Below are positions 1 to 11,399 of a DNA stretch of 64,000 nt, one piece after another. The stretch is from Macrotis lagotis (taxonomy: Eukaryota > Chordata > Mammalia > Peramelemorphia > Peramelidae), in contig NC_133665.1 in assembly GCF_037893015.1 (NCBI RefSeq), positions 41,244,537-41,308,536 on the forward strand. The letters run 5' to 3'. Position 1 is the first letter of the stretch; each line of letters opens with the position of its first letter. The position numbers and the translations under genes were made by a program. The notes under the pieces were generated by a model, which made no database searches, was not told the DNA's origin, and saw only the letters and a program-made list of their open reading frames with translations.

Positions 1-42
1 GTAATGACAAATCAGGTTAAACCTGTTAGAATTACAACTCTA

Positions 43-193
43 GGGCGGCTAGGTGGCGCAGTGGATAAAGCACCAGCCCTGGAGTCAGGAGTACCTGGGT
101 TCAAATCCAGTCTCAGACACTTAATAATTACCTAGCTGTGTGGCCTTGGGCAAGCCACTTAACCCCATTTGCCTTGCAAAATCCTAAAAAAAA
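43..193 (+). mobile_element. Marsupial tRNA-derived SINE (WSINE1/MAR1-type, 'SINE-A')
   Basis: This is a full-length copy of the commonest young repeat in the window. The tRNA-like head carries an A-box-like TGGCGCAGTGG and a B-box-like GGTTCAAATCC, which together form an internal Pol III promoter. The tail ends CCTTGCAAAA and runs into poly-A. Imperfect 12-bp target-site duplications flank it: ATTACAACTCTA at 31-42 and ATTATAATTCTA at 194-205. The family name is from memory of marsupial SINEs; family membership is certain from the many matching copies here. Confidence 0.9.
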
Positions 194-205
194 ATTATAA
201 TTCTA

Positions 206-784
206 AAGAAAGAGTCTCAATTTGTTTTTATTCAATTCAATGTTAAATGTGTATCAGGCTGACTGCTAATCCTAGTAAGCCATGGAAGCAACTTTCATAG
301 ATTCTTCTTTTTTTCCAGCTACATGCAAAGGTAGTTTTCAACAATTATTCATTTGCAAGTTAATAAACTTGCATAGATTAGCAGAGGTGCAGCCTCATCC
401 TATTTGAAATGTCTGAAGATTTTTGAAACCATCACACTCTCCTCCTTGATGCCCTCTTCCTTCCTGATATTGAAAATTCATAGGGGAGTCAAGACATCAT
501 TCCATGATGTCACTTATCCTTTCCAAAAGAAAGGACAAACAACAACTCCTTCCGATTTTTCTTTAACCTGCCTGGCCACTTTCCTCAGTCTCTTTGTTGG
601 ATCATTATCTACATCTTCTCCCCTAAGTGAGAGTGTAGCCCTAGTTTAAGTGCTGTTTCTATTGAAGACCTAATATTTCCCCTTCTTTTTCCCCCTTTTC
701 CCTCCTCCCCAGTTTCCAGGATCCTCCATCCCCCCCGAAATAACTTTGTTTCTGCTTTGTAGTTACTTTTCCATATACATATAT
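206..784. other. Unassigned sequence
   Basis: I see no gene or clear repeat here. A pyrimidine-rich stretch lies at about 675-735. The 81-codon open frame at 404-649 has no recognisable domain and no coding context. Confidence 0.5.
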
Positions 785-890
785 GATAAGATGTAAAATT
801 CTCGAGATTAAGGACTGTTTTATTTTTGTCTTTATTTAAAAGCTATGTGGCACATAGTAGGTACTTAATCAACTTTGAATATTAGTGGAC
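785..890 (+). mobile_element. L2 LINE 3' tail fragment
   Basis: The text matches the L2 3' end pattern: a 'gattaaggactgttttattt' block, then 'ggcacatagtaggtacttaat'. It is a short and divergent remnant. Confidence 0.6.
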
Positions 891-1044
891 TGTTTTGGTA
901 GAGAATATTTTTTCCCCTATAAGATCTTCCTCTGATAAAAATCACAGATCCTCTCTTTTTCTTCCCTCTCCTTTCCCCCTTGCAGCTAGGAAGGAGTATT
1001 GAGTTCCTGGACTACAAAGACCAGAAATAACAAAAAAAAAAAAA

Positions 1045-1150
1045 ATCCAATCCCCATCCTCAAGGAACTTGCATTCCAATGGGAAGTGGATGGCTGGGTG
1101 ACTGATAAGTAAATATTAAATAGCAAGGCTATAATTCAATTGGACCTAGT
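1045..1150 (-). mobile_element. L2 LINE 3' fragment, reverse orientation
   Basis: The block 'cctcaaggaacttgcattc' is the reverse-complement form of the L2 3' region usually read as 'gtaagctccttgagg'. It is short and old. Confidence 0.45.
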
Positions 1151-1454
1151 CCCAATAAGTTGGAAATACAATTGTTAGGACACACCCTGTGTTTGCTTTC
1201 CAAGCTAAATCATCTCTTACAGAGCTTGGTAATTCACCAGGAGGTGGAGCCTCCTTCCCATTAATTTCATATAATTCTATAACTGCTAGGTTTCCAGATA
1301 TTGCTAATAATAATTTCAGGTACCTTGGTAAAAATTCCAGATATCATTGCCTCTGCACCAATACCATCCATCTCTGAGGTCCTATGGTCTTCATAAGAAA
1401 GACATGCTCTCTAAGTGTGATTGCAAAATGACCACTTCACTCCATGAGTGGCAG

Positions 1455-1755
1455 TATGGCATTGCAGAGACATTGTAGATGATCAATGGAAAGAGCACCA
1501 GCCCTGGAGTTAGAAAGACCTGAGTTCAAATCTGACCGCAGACACTTGACATTCACTAGTTGTGTAACCCTGGACAAGTCATTTAATCCTGATTGCCTGG
1601 CATCCAGTACCATCTTCAGTCATCCTGGTTCATATCTGATCAATGGACCCAGATGTCTCTGGTGAAGGACAAAGTGAGACTGGTAACTTAGCACTGCTTC
1701 CCCCTCACTCAAATCTAATTCATTTGCATGTCATGGCATCACCTCCCCATTCCTC
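1455..1755 (+). mobile_element. Longer marsupial SINE with extended tail ('SINE-B')
   Basis: It has a tRNA-like head (gagcaccagccctggagt ... gagttcaaatctg). A long tail follows, with the blocks 'cagtcatcctggttcatat', 'ggacccagatgtctctgg' and 'ttgcatgtcatggcatcacc'. Reverse copies with the same tail lie at 32345-32690 and 34828-35028, which confirms a family. It is distinct from the short SINE-A. Confidence 0.75.
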
Positions 1756-1756
1756 A

Positions 1757-1925
1757 CTAGACTTGAAGCCAAGAAAACTGGTTTGAATCTTGCCTAACTT
1801 ATTAACTAAGTGCCCCAGGTGACTTAATCCCTTAGTTTCTGCATCTGTAAAATGAGGTTAATAATAACTTTAGAAGATTTTTGGGAGTCTCAAGTCAGAT
1901 AATGAATAAAAAACACTTTGCAAAT
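1757..1925 (+). mobile_element. MIR/THER1-like CORE-SINE
   Basis: It contains 'ggtgacttaatcccttagtt' and 'tgcatctgtaaaatgaggtt', which are the MIR-type core and tail phrases. It is divergent and abuts a (TTA)n tract. Confidence 0.55.
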
Positions 1926-1950
1926 CTTATAAGTACCAAAAATTGTTTCT

Positions 1951-1955
<5 letters not shown>

Positions 1956-1993
<38 letters not shown>
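1956..1993. repeat. (TTA)n microsatellite
   Basis: About 13 uninterrupted TTA/ATT units follow the 3' end of the MIR-like element. Confidence 0.95.
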
Positions 1994-2084
1994 GATTAAC
2001 TGAGGTCTCCAGTCCACTATGTAGAGTCATATTGTCACATTTTTAACAGCATGAGGCCTAGGACTAGGATAAAGATTTGTTGTT

Positions 2085-2260
2085 GTTCAATCACTTTAGT
2101 TGTGGGTTTTTCTTCACAGAGATTCTATAGTGGTTTGTCTTTTCCTTTTCCATTTCATTATATAGATGAGGAAATGGAGGCAAACAAGGTTAAGTGACTA
2201 GCCCAGTGTCATGCAGCTAAGAAGTCAGATTTGAATTCAGATCTCCTTGACTCTGGGTTC
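2085..2260 (-). mobile_element. SINE, MIR/MAR-like, reverse orientation
   Basis: The phrases 'gtggtttgtcttttcctttt', 'gatgaggaaatggaggcaaa' and 'ggttaagtgactagcccag' are the reverse form of the CORE-SINE group. Homologous copies lie at 47520-47750 and 54200-54370. Confidence 0.6.
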
Positions 2261-2261
2261 T

Positions 2262-2395
2262 TAGATCTAGAACTGAAAGGGACCTTAGAGGGCATCAAAG
2301 TTCCATTTCCTAATTTTACAGAAAAGGAAACTGAGAATAAGGAGGGCTAAGTGATTTACCCAAGGTCACAAAATAGTAAGAATTCCTAAAAGCAA
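2262..2395 (-). mobile_element. MIR-like fragment
   Basis: It shows 'gaactgaaagggaccttaga', 'ttttacagaaaaggaaactg' and 'acccaaggtcaca'. This is an old, divergent MIR-type core. Confidence 0.5.
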
Positions 2396-2439
2396 CACTT
2401 AAATAGTATTTTAAGGTTTGTAAAGAATTTTGCAAATAT

Positions 2440-2750
2440 TAATTCATTTTAGGGCTCTTCCCTTTATCTAAAATGCTTTCTCTCCTCTATTTCCTGACTT
2501 CCTTTAAGTCACAGATAAAATCATTTATTTTATAGGAAATGTTTCATAACCTCTCAATTTTAATACTTTCATTTTGTTAAATATTTTTCATTTATCCAGT
2601 ACATAGCTTGCTTTGCTTATATTTGTTTGTATATTTGCCTCCCCCTTTATATTGTAAGCTCCTTAAGGGGAGGGACTTTTTATATTCCAGTATATAACAG
2701 AGGGGCTAGCATATAGTAGAAACTTAATAAATATTTATCAATTGATTACC
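2440..2750 (+). mobile_element. L2 LINE 3' end
   Basis: The L2 3' terminal blocks appear in order: 'ctcttccctttatctaaaat', 'tcctgacttcctttaagtca', 'tgtaagctccttaagggga', and finally 'catatagtagaaacttaata'. It ends in the usual short 3' repeat region. Confidence 0.75.
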
Positions 2751-2751
2751 C

Positions 2752-2910
2752 TCATAACAACTCTTTTGATGTTATGGGGTAGATGCTATTATTATTCTCA
2801 TTTTAAGTATGAGAAAACTGAAATAAACAGGGGTCTCATAGCTAGTAAATATCCTGAGGGCTGAATTTGAATTCAGGTATTCCTAACTCAAACTTCAGTA
2901 CCAAATCCAT
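2752..2910 (-). mobile_element. MIR fragment
   Basis: The series 'ataacaactcttttgatg', 'gtagatgctattattattct', 'gagaaaactgaaa' and 'gctgaatttgaattcaggta' follows the reverse MIR layout. Confidence 0.55.
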
Positions 2911-2947
2911 TGCGAAACATCATATTTATGTTGGGGAAGAGTTGGAT

Positions 2948-3030
2948 TGGGGGCAGCCAGGTGACTAATGTATAGAGTGTGGAGCCTGGAATCAGGAAGA
3001 CTCATCTTGGCGAATTTAAATCTTGATTTT
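2948..3030 (+). mobile_element. SINE head fragment
   Basis: The block 'gggggcagccaggtgactaa', followed by 'gtggagcctggaatcaggaa', resembles a decayed SINE-A or SINE-B head. The tail is lost. Confidence 0.5.
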
Positions 3031-3039
3031 TTTACATGA

Positions 3040-3739
3040 AATATTTTAGCCCATTCTATCTCCCCTTTTCCTTCTTCTCAGTGCATTACTTTTTCTCCCA
3101 TTGACCTCATCTTTATAATATATTATTCCTTCATATACAGCTCTCTCTTAGGCCTTATCTATATATGATCCTTCTAACTGCTTTAATAAATGAGACAGTT
3201 CATATGAGTTATCAGTATTGTATCCATGCAGGAATACAATTTAACATCATTAAAATCCTCATAATTTTCCCTTCCCATTCACCCTCTCTATGTTTCATCT
3301 GAGTCCTGTTCTTGAAGATCAAGCTTTCTGCTCAGCTCTAGTAATTTCAATAATTAAGTTTCAATAGGAAAGTCCCCTATTTCATGAATGTTCATCTTTT
3401 CCCCTTGAAAGAATAGGTAAAGTTTTGCTGGGTAGTTGATTCTCAGTTGTAATCCAAGTTCTTTTACCTTCCAGGATATCATATTCCAATCCCTATGAGC
3501 CCTTAATGGTAGATCTAAATCCTGTACAGTCCTGACTGTAGCAACCATGATATTTGAATTTTTTCTTTCTGGATACTTGTAATATATTCTCTTTGAATTG
3601 GGAGTTCTGGAATTTGACTATAATATTCCTGGGAATTTTTATTTTGGGTTCTCAGGAGGGGATTGGTGGATTCCCTCAATTTCTATTTTACTCTCTGCTT
3701 CTAGGATATCAGGGCAATTTTCCTGGAGAATTTTTTAAA
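3040..3739 (-). mobile_element. Older L1, 3' segment: ORF1 C-terminal part and spacer
   Basis: This is the downstream half of an older minus-strand L1. The minus strand at 3354-3548 still reads an L1 ORF1p C-terminal domain (TVQDLDLP..., then NYPAKLYLFFQGEK). The same motif block occurs in the ORF1 copy near 17.6 kb (QDLTAST..., YPAKLSLLFQGK). Upstream ORF1 sequence resumes at 9471 on the far side of a younger L1, so this element was split. Positions 3040-3350 resemble the L1 ORF1-ORF2 spacer. Confidence 0.8.
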
Positions 3740-5757
3740 ATTTATTTTGAGTTTTAAAATTTTCCCCCCTATCTTGCTTCCCCCCCAACCCCGACAAAAG
3801 GAAGTTTACTAGTCTTTACATCATTCCCATAATATACACTGATCTAAGTTGAAAGTGATGAAAGAGAAATCTTATCCTTAAGGAAGAAACATATTATGAG
3901 ATAAAGCAAAATTACATAATAAGACAATATTTTTTAAAAATTAAATGAAATAGTCCTCGGTCTTTGTTCAAATTCTACAATTCTTTCTCAGGATACAGAT
4001 GGTATTCTCTGTCACAGATACCCCTAAATTGTCCATGATTCTTGCTCTATTGGTATGAGAAAGTCCATTAAGGTTTATTATCAACTCCATGTTGTTAGGG
4101 TGTACAGTGTTCTTCTGGTTCTGCTCATCTCACTCATCATTAGTTTATACAAATTCTTCCAGGCTTATCTGAATTCCTATCCATCCTGGGTTCTAATAGA
4201 ACAATAGTGCTCCATCATATACATATACAACAGTTTGTTATATTCCCCAATTAATGGACATTACCTCAGTTTCCATTTCTTTGCCACCACAAATAGAGCT
4301 GCTATGAATATTTTTGTACAGGTGATGCTTTTACCTTTTTCATAATCTCTTCAAGGTATAGACCCAGTAGTGGTATTGCTGGATCAAAGGGTATGCATAT
4401 TTTTGTAGCCTTTTGGGCATAATTCCAGAAAGGTTGGATGAGTTCGCAGCTCCACCAATAATGTATAGTAGTATTCCAGATTTCCCACATCTCTTCCAAT
4501 ATTGATCACTGTCTTTTCTGATCATATTGGCCAGAGATGTGTGAGGTGGTACGTCAGAGATGTTTTAATTTGCATTTCTCTAATAATTAGTGATTTAGAG
4601 CAATTTTTCATATGATTGTGGATCAATTTGATTTCCTCATCTGTAAATTGCCTTTGCATATCCTTTGACCATTTGTGTATTGGGGAATGGTTTGTTTTTT
4701 TAATCTGACTCAGTTCTCTGTATATTTTAGAGATGAGTCCTTTGTCATTAACACTAGTTGTAAAAATTGTTTCCCAATTTACTATATTTCTTTTTATCTT
4801 GGTTACAGTGCTTTTGTCCATGCAAAAGTTTTTTAATTTAATGTAAGTAAGATTATCTAGTTTTTTTTTTTTTTTAATGGTGTTCTCCACCTCTTTCTTG
4901 GTCATGAACTGCTTCCTTTCACAAAGATCTGACAGGTAAATTACTCCTTGATCTTGTAGTTTTCTTATAATATTTTTTTATGTCTAAATCCTATATCCAT
5001 TTTGATCTTATCTGAGTATAGGGTATGAGGTGTTAGTCTAATCCAAGTTTCTTCCATACTAACTTCCAATTTTCCCAACAGTTTTTATCAAAGAGAGAGT
5101 TTTTATCCCAGTAGTTGGACTCTTTGGGTTTATCAAACAGCAGATTACTCTAATCATTTCCTGCTATTGCACCTAGTCTATTCCACTATTCCACTACTCT
5201 ATTTCTTAACCAATACCAGACAGTTTTGATGACTGATGCTTTGTAATATAATTTTAGATCTGGTAGGGCTAAGCCACCTTTTGTACTTTTTTTCATTAAG
5301 TCCCTGGCAATTCCCAACTTTTTATTTCTCCATATAAATTTACTTACAAATTTTTCTAATTCATTGAAGTAATTTTTTGAAATTTTGATTGGTATGGCAC
5401 CAAACAAGTAGTTTAATTTTGGTGGAATTGTCATTTTTATTATGTTAGCTCGATTTATCCATGAGCAGTTTAAATTTGCCCAGTTATTTAAGTTTGATTT
5501 TATTTGTCTGAGAAGTGTTTTGTAACTGTTTTCAAAAAGTTTCTGAGTCAGACTTGATAGGTAGACTTGCAGGTATTTTATAATGTCTGAGGTTACTTTG
5601 AATGGAATTTCTCTTTCTAGCTCTTTCTGCTGCATCTTGCTAATCATATATAGAAATGTTGAGGATTATTTTATATCCTGTGACATTGCTAAAGTTGCTA
5701 ATTATTTCTAGTAGTTTTTAGATAATTTTTTCGGATTCTCTAGGTATACCCATCATG

Positions 5758-5769
5758 TCATCTGCAAAG
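5758..5769 (-). other. RT active-site FADD codons of L1-1
   Basis: The reverse complement of gtcatctgcaaa encodes F-A-D-D, the L1 form of the reverse transcriptase metal-binding motif. It lies downstream of a [14 protein letters not shown] block, as in other L1 ORF2 proteins. The motif is intact though the frame around it is not. Confidence 0.85.
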
Positions 5770-6440
5770 AGTGAGAGTTTTGTCTCTTCCTTCCCAATTC
5801 TAATTCATTCGATTTCTTTTTCTTCTCTTATTGCTGAAGCTAACATTTCTAATATGATATTGAATAGTAGTGGTGATAATGGACATCCTTGTTTTACCTC
5901 TGATCTTACTGGGAATGCCTCTAGCCTATTCCCATTTCATATAATGTTTGTTGATGGTTTCAGATGGATACTTGCTTATTATTCTAAGGAACAATCCATT
6001 TATTCCTACACTCCCTAGTGTTTTTAGTAAGAATCTGTGCTGTAGTTTGTCAAAAGCTTTTTTAGCATCTATTGATATAATCATATGATTTCTGATAGGT
6101 CTGTTATTGATATAATTAATTAAACTGACAGTTTTCCTTATATTGAACCAACCCTGCATTCCTGGGATAAATTATACTTGGTCATAATGTATTATTCTAG
6201 TGATAACTTGTTGTAGTCATTATGCTAAGATTTTATTTAAGATTTTTGCATCTATATTCATCAGGGAGATAGGTCTATAATTTTCTTTCTGTGTTTTATC
6301 TATTCCTGGTTAGGTATCAGTGCCATATTGGTATCAAAGAAAGAGTTAGGCAGAGTTCCATCTTCACCTATTTTTGCAAATAGTTTATATAGAATTGGAA
6401 CCAGTAGTCCCTTAAATGTTTGATAGAATAAACTTGTGAA

Positions 6441-6593
6441 GGGGAGGCTAGGTGGTACAGTAGATTGAACATGGACCCTGGAGTTAAAATCCAGCCTCCT
6501 ACACTTAATAATTACCTAGCTGTGTGGCCTTGGGCAAGCCACTTAATCCCATTTGCCTTGCAAAAACTAAGGAAAAAAAAGAAAAAAGAATTC
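6441..6593 (+). mobile_element. SINE-A inserted in L1-1 ORF2
   Basis: A SINE-A copy with a degraded head (gtggtacagtagattgaaca) and a well kept tail (tgtgtggccttgggcaagcc). Flanking ACTTGTGAA at 6432-6440 and 6594-6602 is the target-site duplication. Confidence 0.88.
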
Positions 6594-7784
6594 ACTTGTG
6601 AATCCATCTGGCCCTGGAGATTTTTTCTTAAGGAGTTAAAGGATGGCTTGTTGAAATTCCTTTTCTGAGATAGGGTTATTTAGGTATTTAATTTTCTCTT
6701 CATTTAACCCACGCAACTTATTCTTTGTAAATACTCATCCATTTCATTTAGATTATTAAATTTATTGGCATAGAGTTGGGCAAAATAATTCTGAATTATT
6801 ACTTTAATTTCCTCCTCATTGGTGGTGAGTTTACCTTTTTCATTTATGATATTGGCAATTTGGTTTTCTTCTTTCTTTTGTTTAATTAAATTGACCAGAA
6901 GTTTATCAATTTTCTTGGTTTTTTTAATTAAAGCAGCTCTTGGTTTTATTTATCAGTTCAATAATTTTCTTGCTTTCAATTTTATTAATTTCTCATTTAA
7001 TTTTTAAAATTTCTTATTTGGTATTTAACTGGTGTTTTTTAATTTTCTCTTACTCTAATTTTTTATTTGCATATTTAGTTCATTAATTTCTTCTTTCTCT
7101 AATTTATTCATATAAGCATTTAAAGATATAATATATCCCCTGACAGCCACCTTGAGTAAATCCCATAGGTTTTGGTATGTTGTTTCATTATTGTCATAAA
7201 ATAATTAATTCTTTCTATAATTTGTTGTTTGATCTACTCATTCTTTAAAATGTGGTTATTCAGTTTCCAATTAGTTTTGTTTCTATATTTCCCTGGCCCA
7301 ATATTGCATATGATTTTTATTGCATTATGATCTGAGAAAGATGTATTCACTATTTCTGCCTTTCTGCAATTATTAGGTCTTTATGCCCTAGTACATGGTC
7401 AATTTTTGTGTAAGTGCCACGTACTGCAGAAAAGAAAGTATATTCCTTTCTATCCTCATTCAATTTCCTCCATAAGTCTTTCATGTCTAGGTTTTCTAAC
7501 AATTTATTTACCTCCTTAACTTCCTTCTTGTTTATTTTATGGTGGGATTTATCTAAATCTGAGAGTGGAAGGTTGAGATCTCCCACTAGTAAGAGCTTTG
7601 GTGTCTATGTCTTCCTGTAATTCCTTCAACTTCTCCTCTAAGAATTTGGATGCTATACCATTGGGTGCATACATATTTAATATTAATATTGATTTAATAT
7701 TAACATTTAATATTGAAATTATTTTATTGTCTTTATTACCTTTTAGGAAGATATAGTTTCCTTCCTTATCTCTCTCTTTTTTTT

Positions 7785-7926
7785 AGGTTTTTACAAGGCA
7801 AATGGGGTTAAGTGGCTTGCCCAAGGCCACACAGCTAGATAATTATTAAGTATCTGACACTGGATTTGAACCCAGGTACTCCTGACTCCAAGGCTGGTGC
7901 TTTATCCACTGCGCCACCTAGCAGCC
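7785..7926 (-). mobile_element. SINE-A inserted in L1-1 ORF2
   Basis: This is a nearly consensus SINE-A in reverse orientation, with its poly-T end at 7785 and head at 7926. The flanks share only a short ATCTC-type match, but L1 coding sequence resumes immediately on both sides, so the insertion is clear. Confidence 0.88.
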
Positions 7927-8910
7927 CCATCTCATTTTTGCAGCTGCTTTGTCTGAGATAAGGAATATATTTTGCTCCAATCTTTTACCTTTACACTATA
8001 TGTATCTCTCTTCTTCAGATGAGTTTCTTATAAGCAGCATATTGTAGGATTCTGGTTTTTAATCCACTCTGCTATTCACTTATGTTTTAAGGGACAGTTC
8101 ATCCCATTCACATTCAAAGTTATAATTCTTAACTCTCTATTGCCTTCCATGCTATCTTCCCTCTGTTTGTATTTCCCCCCTTTCCCCCCTTTATCCACAT
8201 TTCCCAGTATTTTGTTTTTGAATACCACCACCTTCAGTGTGTTTACGCTCTTATATCTACCTGCCCTCCCTCTTTTCCCCCCCTTTCCCTTTGTCTCTTC
8301 TTCCTTCCCTTCCTTCTGTTGATTCCCCCTTTCCTCCCCCTGCCCTTTCCCCCTTTTAACACTTTAAAGGTAAGATAAGTTTCTTAACTTAATTGAGTGT
8401 GTGTATGTTAACTTTAAGCCATTCTGATGAAAGTAAGGTTCAGGAGGTTCTCACCTCCTTCCTTCTTCCCCTCTAATGCAATAAATCCTTTCTACCTCTT
8501 AATATAATGATATTTACCACATGCAGTCTCCGCCTTCCTCCTATCTCTTTACTGTCCTCCTTTTAAAGGAGGTATTGTTTTTAAATCATTCTGAGTCACA
8601 GAAAGGTTAGGAGTGTCCATCACTTCTGGCTATTCTATCTACTAGAATTACAATTATTGAGAGTTACTAGAGTCTTTCTCCTGGGTTAATATATATCCAG
8701 TTTCATCTTATTGGATAACAGTTTCTCAAATAAGTCATGCATATCCATCTCTTCTGGCTAATTCAATTCTCTCAAATAGAGTTACAATTCTCGAGAGTTG
8801 TTAAAGTCTTTCTTCCAGGTAGGGATATTGCCAGTTTCCTCTTATTTGATAACAGTTCCCCCCCACCATTTAAAAATTTTACCTTTTCATGTGTCTCTTG
8901 TGTCTCCTGT

Positions 8911-9215
8911 TTAAAGTCCAAATTTTCTATTAAGCTCTGATCTTTTCATCAGGAAAAGTTGGAAGTCTCCTATTTCATTAAATGTCCTTCTTTTGCCCCG
9001 GAAGAGAAGACTCAGTTTTTCTGGATAATGGATTCTTGGCTACATTCCAAACTCCCTTGCTTTTTGGAATATTACATTCCAGGCTCTTTGATTTTGTAAT
9101 GTTGATGCTGCCAGGTCCTGTATAATCCTTACTGTGACTCCTTGGTTTCCAAATTGTTTCTTTCTGGCTGCTTGTAGGATTTACTCTTTTACTTGATAGT
9201 TGTGGAATTTTTATT
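8911..9215 (-). pseudogene. L1-1 ORF1 C-terminal remnant
   Basis: The minus strand reads ARKKQF..., IIQDLAASTLQ, YPEKLSLLFRGK and then a stop near 8911. This matches the ORF1p C-terminal domain seen at 17410-17661. The N-terminal and coiled-coil parts are absent: at about 9215 the sequence passes directly into 5'UTR. ORF1p is the RNA-binding protein of the L1 particle. Confidence 0.8.
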
Positions 9216-9446
9216 CAGCCCCCAAGGATGATCTTAGAATTGTCTGACTCTTGTCCCTTCCCCACTGGCTGTTGGTGCTCTCCACTTGCCACAGCCCTGA
9301 TCCCTGCAGACAGACCTTGAGGTATGTGTTGTTTTTTCTAGTTTCTCTTTCTGGATTTTGTCACTAGGACTTCCATTAAGAGTTTTGTTTCATATTGTTT
9401 ATGAGAGAAGATCAGGAGATCTTAGCACAGGACCTGGCTTTTCTCT

Positions 9447-9458
9447 GCCATCTTGGCC
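9447..9458 (-). promoter_or_regulatory. YY1-like site at the L1-1 5' end
   Basis: GCCATCTTGGCC reads GGCCAAGATGGC on the element's sense strand, about 15 bases from its 5' end. In human L1 a YY1 site with the core CAAGATGGC occupies the equivalent place and fixes the transcription start. The same motif opens the L1 at 15574, and a close form opens the one ending at 52957. Function here is inferred. Confidence 0.55.
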
Positions 9459-9470
9459 AAAAAACCCCAA

Positions 9471-10665
9471 GAATTTTTTTTAAATAAAGTCTAGGCTCTT
9501 TTCCTGGTTATGACTTTCAGGTAGTTGGATAATTCTTGAATTATCTCTTCGGAATCTGTTTTTCCAGATCAGTTGTTTTTCCAATAAGGTATTTCACATT
9601 TTCTTCTAGTTTTTCATTCTTTTTGGGTTTTTTATTGTTTCTTGACTTCTCAGAAATCCGTCAACTTCCCTTAACTCTATTCTACATATGAAGGAGCTAT
9701 TTTCTTCAGAAAGCTTTTTTATCTCATTTTCCATAGGACAAATTCTGCTTTTTTAAGGTATTCTCTTCCTCATTGATCTTTTGGACTGCTTTTTCCATTT
9801 GATCTAAATTAGCTTTTATATGTTATTTTCTTTGATATTTTTTAATATCTCCTTCACCAAGGTGCTGACTTGATTTTCATGATTTTTCCTGCATCATTCT
9901 CTTTTCTCTTCCCAATTTTTCCTCTACCTCCCTTACTTGATTTTCAAAATATTTTTTAAGTTTTTCCATAGCCTAAGATCAATTCCTATTTTTCTTAGAT
10001 GCTTTGGACACAGAAGCTTTGACCTTGTCATCTTCTGTGTGTGTATTTTGATCCTCCATGGGACCAAAGAAATTGTCTATAGTCAGATTCCTTTTATTCT
10101 GTTGTTTATTAATTTCCCCAGCTTATGACTTGATTTTAATGCATTTCTCAAACTTTTGAGTGTTTTTGTATATGTGTCCCCAGGGACCTTAATTTCTTCA
10201 AGGTCTTATGAGAGGCTCTAGCTGGTTTCCTTCCTGTGCTCTGGTCTGTGGATGACCACAAGCATACCTTTCTGCCCTGGAGCTGTGAGGAGGGTCCCTG
10301 ATCTGCTATGGAAGTATGGGGACCTAGACTGCAATGTGGATCCGAACTTGGGCAAAGCAACAGAGTCCTGTCCCAGGGATAATGGAGAGATCTTGACAGT
10401 CTCCCTCTTTCCCTTTCATTGTCTGTGGGCTGAGTGCTCTGAAAGGAGCTGCTGGGGGTTCTGTAGGCCTGCTTCTAGTCCCCAGGGAAGAGTCTACACT
10501 GAGACCTGAGCTGCACTGGGCTCCATGCTCCCTCTGGTGTAGCAGAATTTTTCTTCTGACCTTCCAAGCTGTTCCTGGCTATCCCTGGGCTGAGAAGTCT
10601 GGAAACCGCTCCTGCTGCCACAAAGGTGCTCCCAGGGAGCCAGGCACCATTTTCCCCTGTTTTTC
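9471..10665 (-). mobile_element. Older L1, 5' segment: 5'UTR and ORF1 N-terminal part
   Basis: This is the upstream half of the L1 whose downstream half is 3040-3739. Minus-strand reading near 9480-9600 gives decayed ORF1 (KTTDLEKQIPKR..., like KTTDLENRSRRDN at 17.2 kb). It then passes through coiled-coil sequence to about 9960 and a GC-richer 5'UTR at 10140-10665. Open frames on either strand at 10148-10509 are within this UTR and look fortuitous. Confidence 0.75.
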
Positions 10666-10767
10666 TCTCTTTTAAATATTGTCTTCTCCTATTATGAATG
10701 TAAGATCTATAGAATTTAGTGAATAACCAATGTTCACTCTCTCTTTCTCTTTCTCTCTATCATACAT

Positions 10768-10800
10768 AAACTTACACACACACACACACTCACACACATA

Positions 10801-10849
<49 letters not shown>

Positions 10850-10862
10850 GCATGCAAGCACA
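10768..10862. repeat. (CA)n microsatellite
   Basis: A long, slightly interrupted run of CA units, followed by cacacctctc. Confidence 0.95.
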
Positions 10863-10869
10863 CACCTCT

Positions 10870-11399
10870 CATGGGAAAGAAGGTACATATTTGTTCTCCT
10901 TGACTCCAGAATACAAAACTAGCAGTAATGTAAATTATATGGAGGCAAAATAGAGAGGCTGATTTTGAATGTAGGCGTTATGATTCTTGATCCAGTGGTC
11001 TTTCAATAGGGTTACATCGAATTAGGGAGACCAGCTCCCTTATTTCACTAGAGTAATTCATGCACAAGGATTCCAATCTTCAAAGGTATTGATCATTTGC
11101 AATTGTCCTATTCTTGTCAAAGTGAGTGAGTAATGAATTGTAAATTCCTAGTTTATGGCATCTAGTTATAGAAAGTTCAATGTTGTTGACCTAGTAATTA
11201 TTTAGCCTATTGCCTAAAGGAAAAGAATATTCATGTTGCCATTTCAAATTGCAGCAAAATTTCAATAATAATCATGTTATTATGGAAGTTTCATAGAAAT
11301 TTGGTATAGAATAATGTTAGGAAAAGGGATTCTATAAATGAAGATTCAACACAAAATAAAAAACCTATAGAAATAATAACCTTGGAATAAGTATAGTAT
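10870..11399. other. Unassigned sequence
   Basis: Nothing recognisable. AT-rich, with no long open frame. Confidence 0.5.

Larger units (their letters stand above)
4081..8150 (-). pseudogene. L1-1 ORF2 (endonuclease/reverse transcriptase), decayed
   Basis: ORF2 of L1 encodes the endonuclease and reverse transcriptase that copy L1 RNA at a nicked target. On the minus strand the likely start is the ATG at 8148-8150. An endonuclease segment with GDLNLPLSDLD and KIDHVLGHK lies at 7350-7586. The RT finger/palm block (MQGWFNIRK, IISIDAKKAFDK) is at 5926-6159, and the catalytic FADD codons are at 5758-5769. The C-terminal region (WINRANIIKM, FIWRN, GGLALPDLKLYYKA) is at 5186-5647, and DPAIPLLGLY near 4380. 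The stop is TGA at 4081-4083. Stops, frameshifts and SINE insertions at 6441-6593 and 7785-7926 disable it. Confidence 0.9.
3740..9470 (-). mobile_element. L1 LINE (L1-1), nested inside the older L1
   Basis: This L1 spans from its 5' end at about 9470 to its 3' end at 3740. In minus-strand order it has a 5'UTR piece, an ORF1 C-terminal remnant, a spacer, ORF2 and a 3'UTR. It is flanked by GAATTTTTTAAA (3728-3739) and GAATTTTTTTTAAA (9471-9484). The host L1 ORF1 reads on across these two flanks, which supports a true insertion. Two SINEs sit inside it. Most of ORF1 and part of the 5'UTR are missing at about 9215 (see ORF1 remnant). It is dead: ORF2 has many stops and frameshifts. Confidence 0.88.

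Noticed and set aside
43..193. tRNA gene suggested by A-box and B-box-like motifs
   Set aside because: The same head occurs in many dispersed copies with a non-tRNA tail, poly-A and target-site duplications. It is a SINE head, not a tRNA gene.
5186..5647. 153-codon open frame as a host gene
   Set aside because: It is the C-terminal part of L1 ORF2 (FIWRN, GGLALPDLKLYYKA) within a clearly bounded L1.
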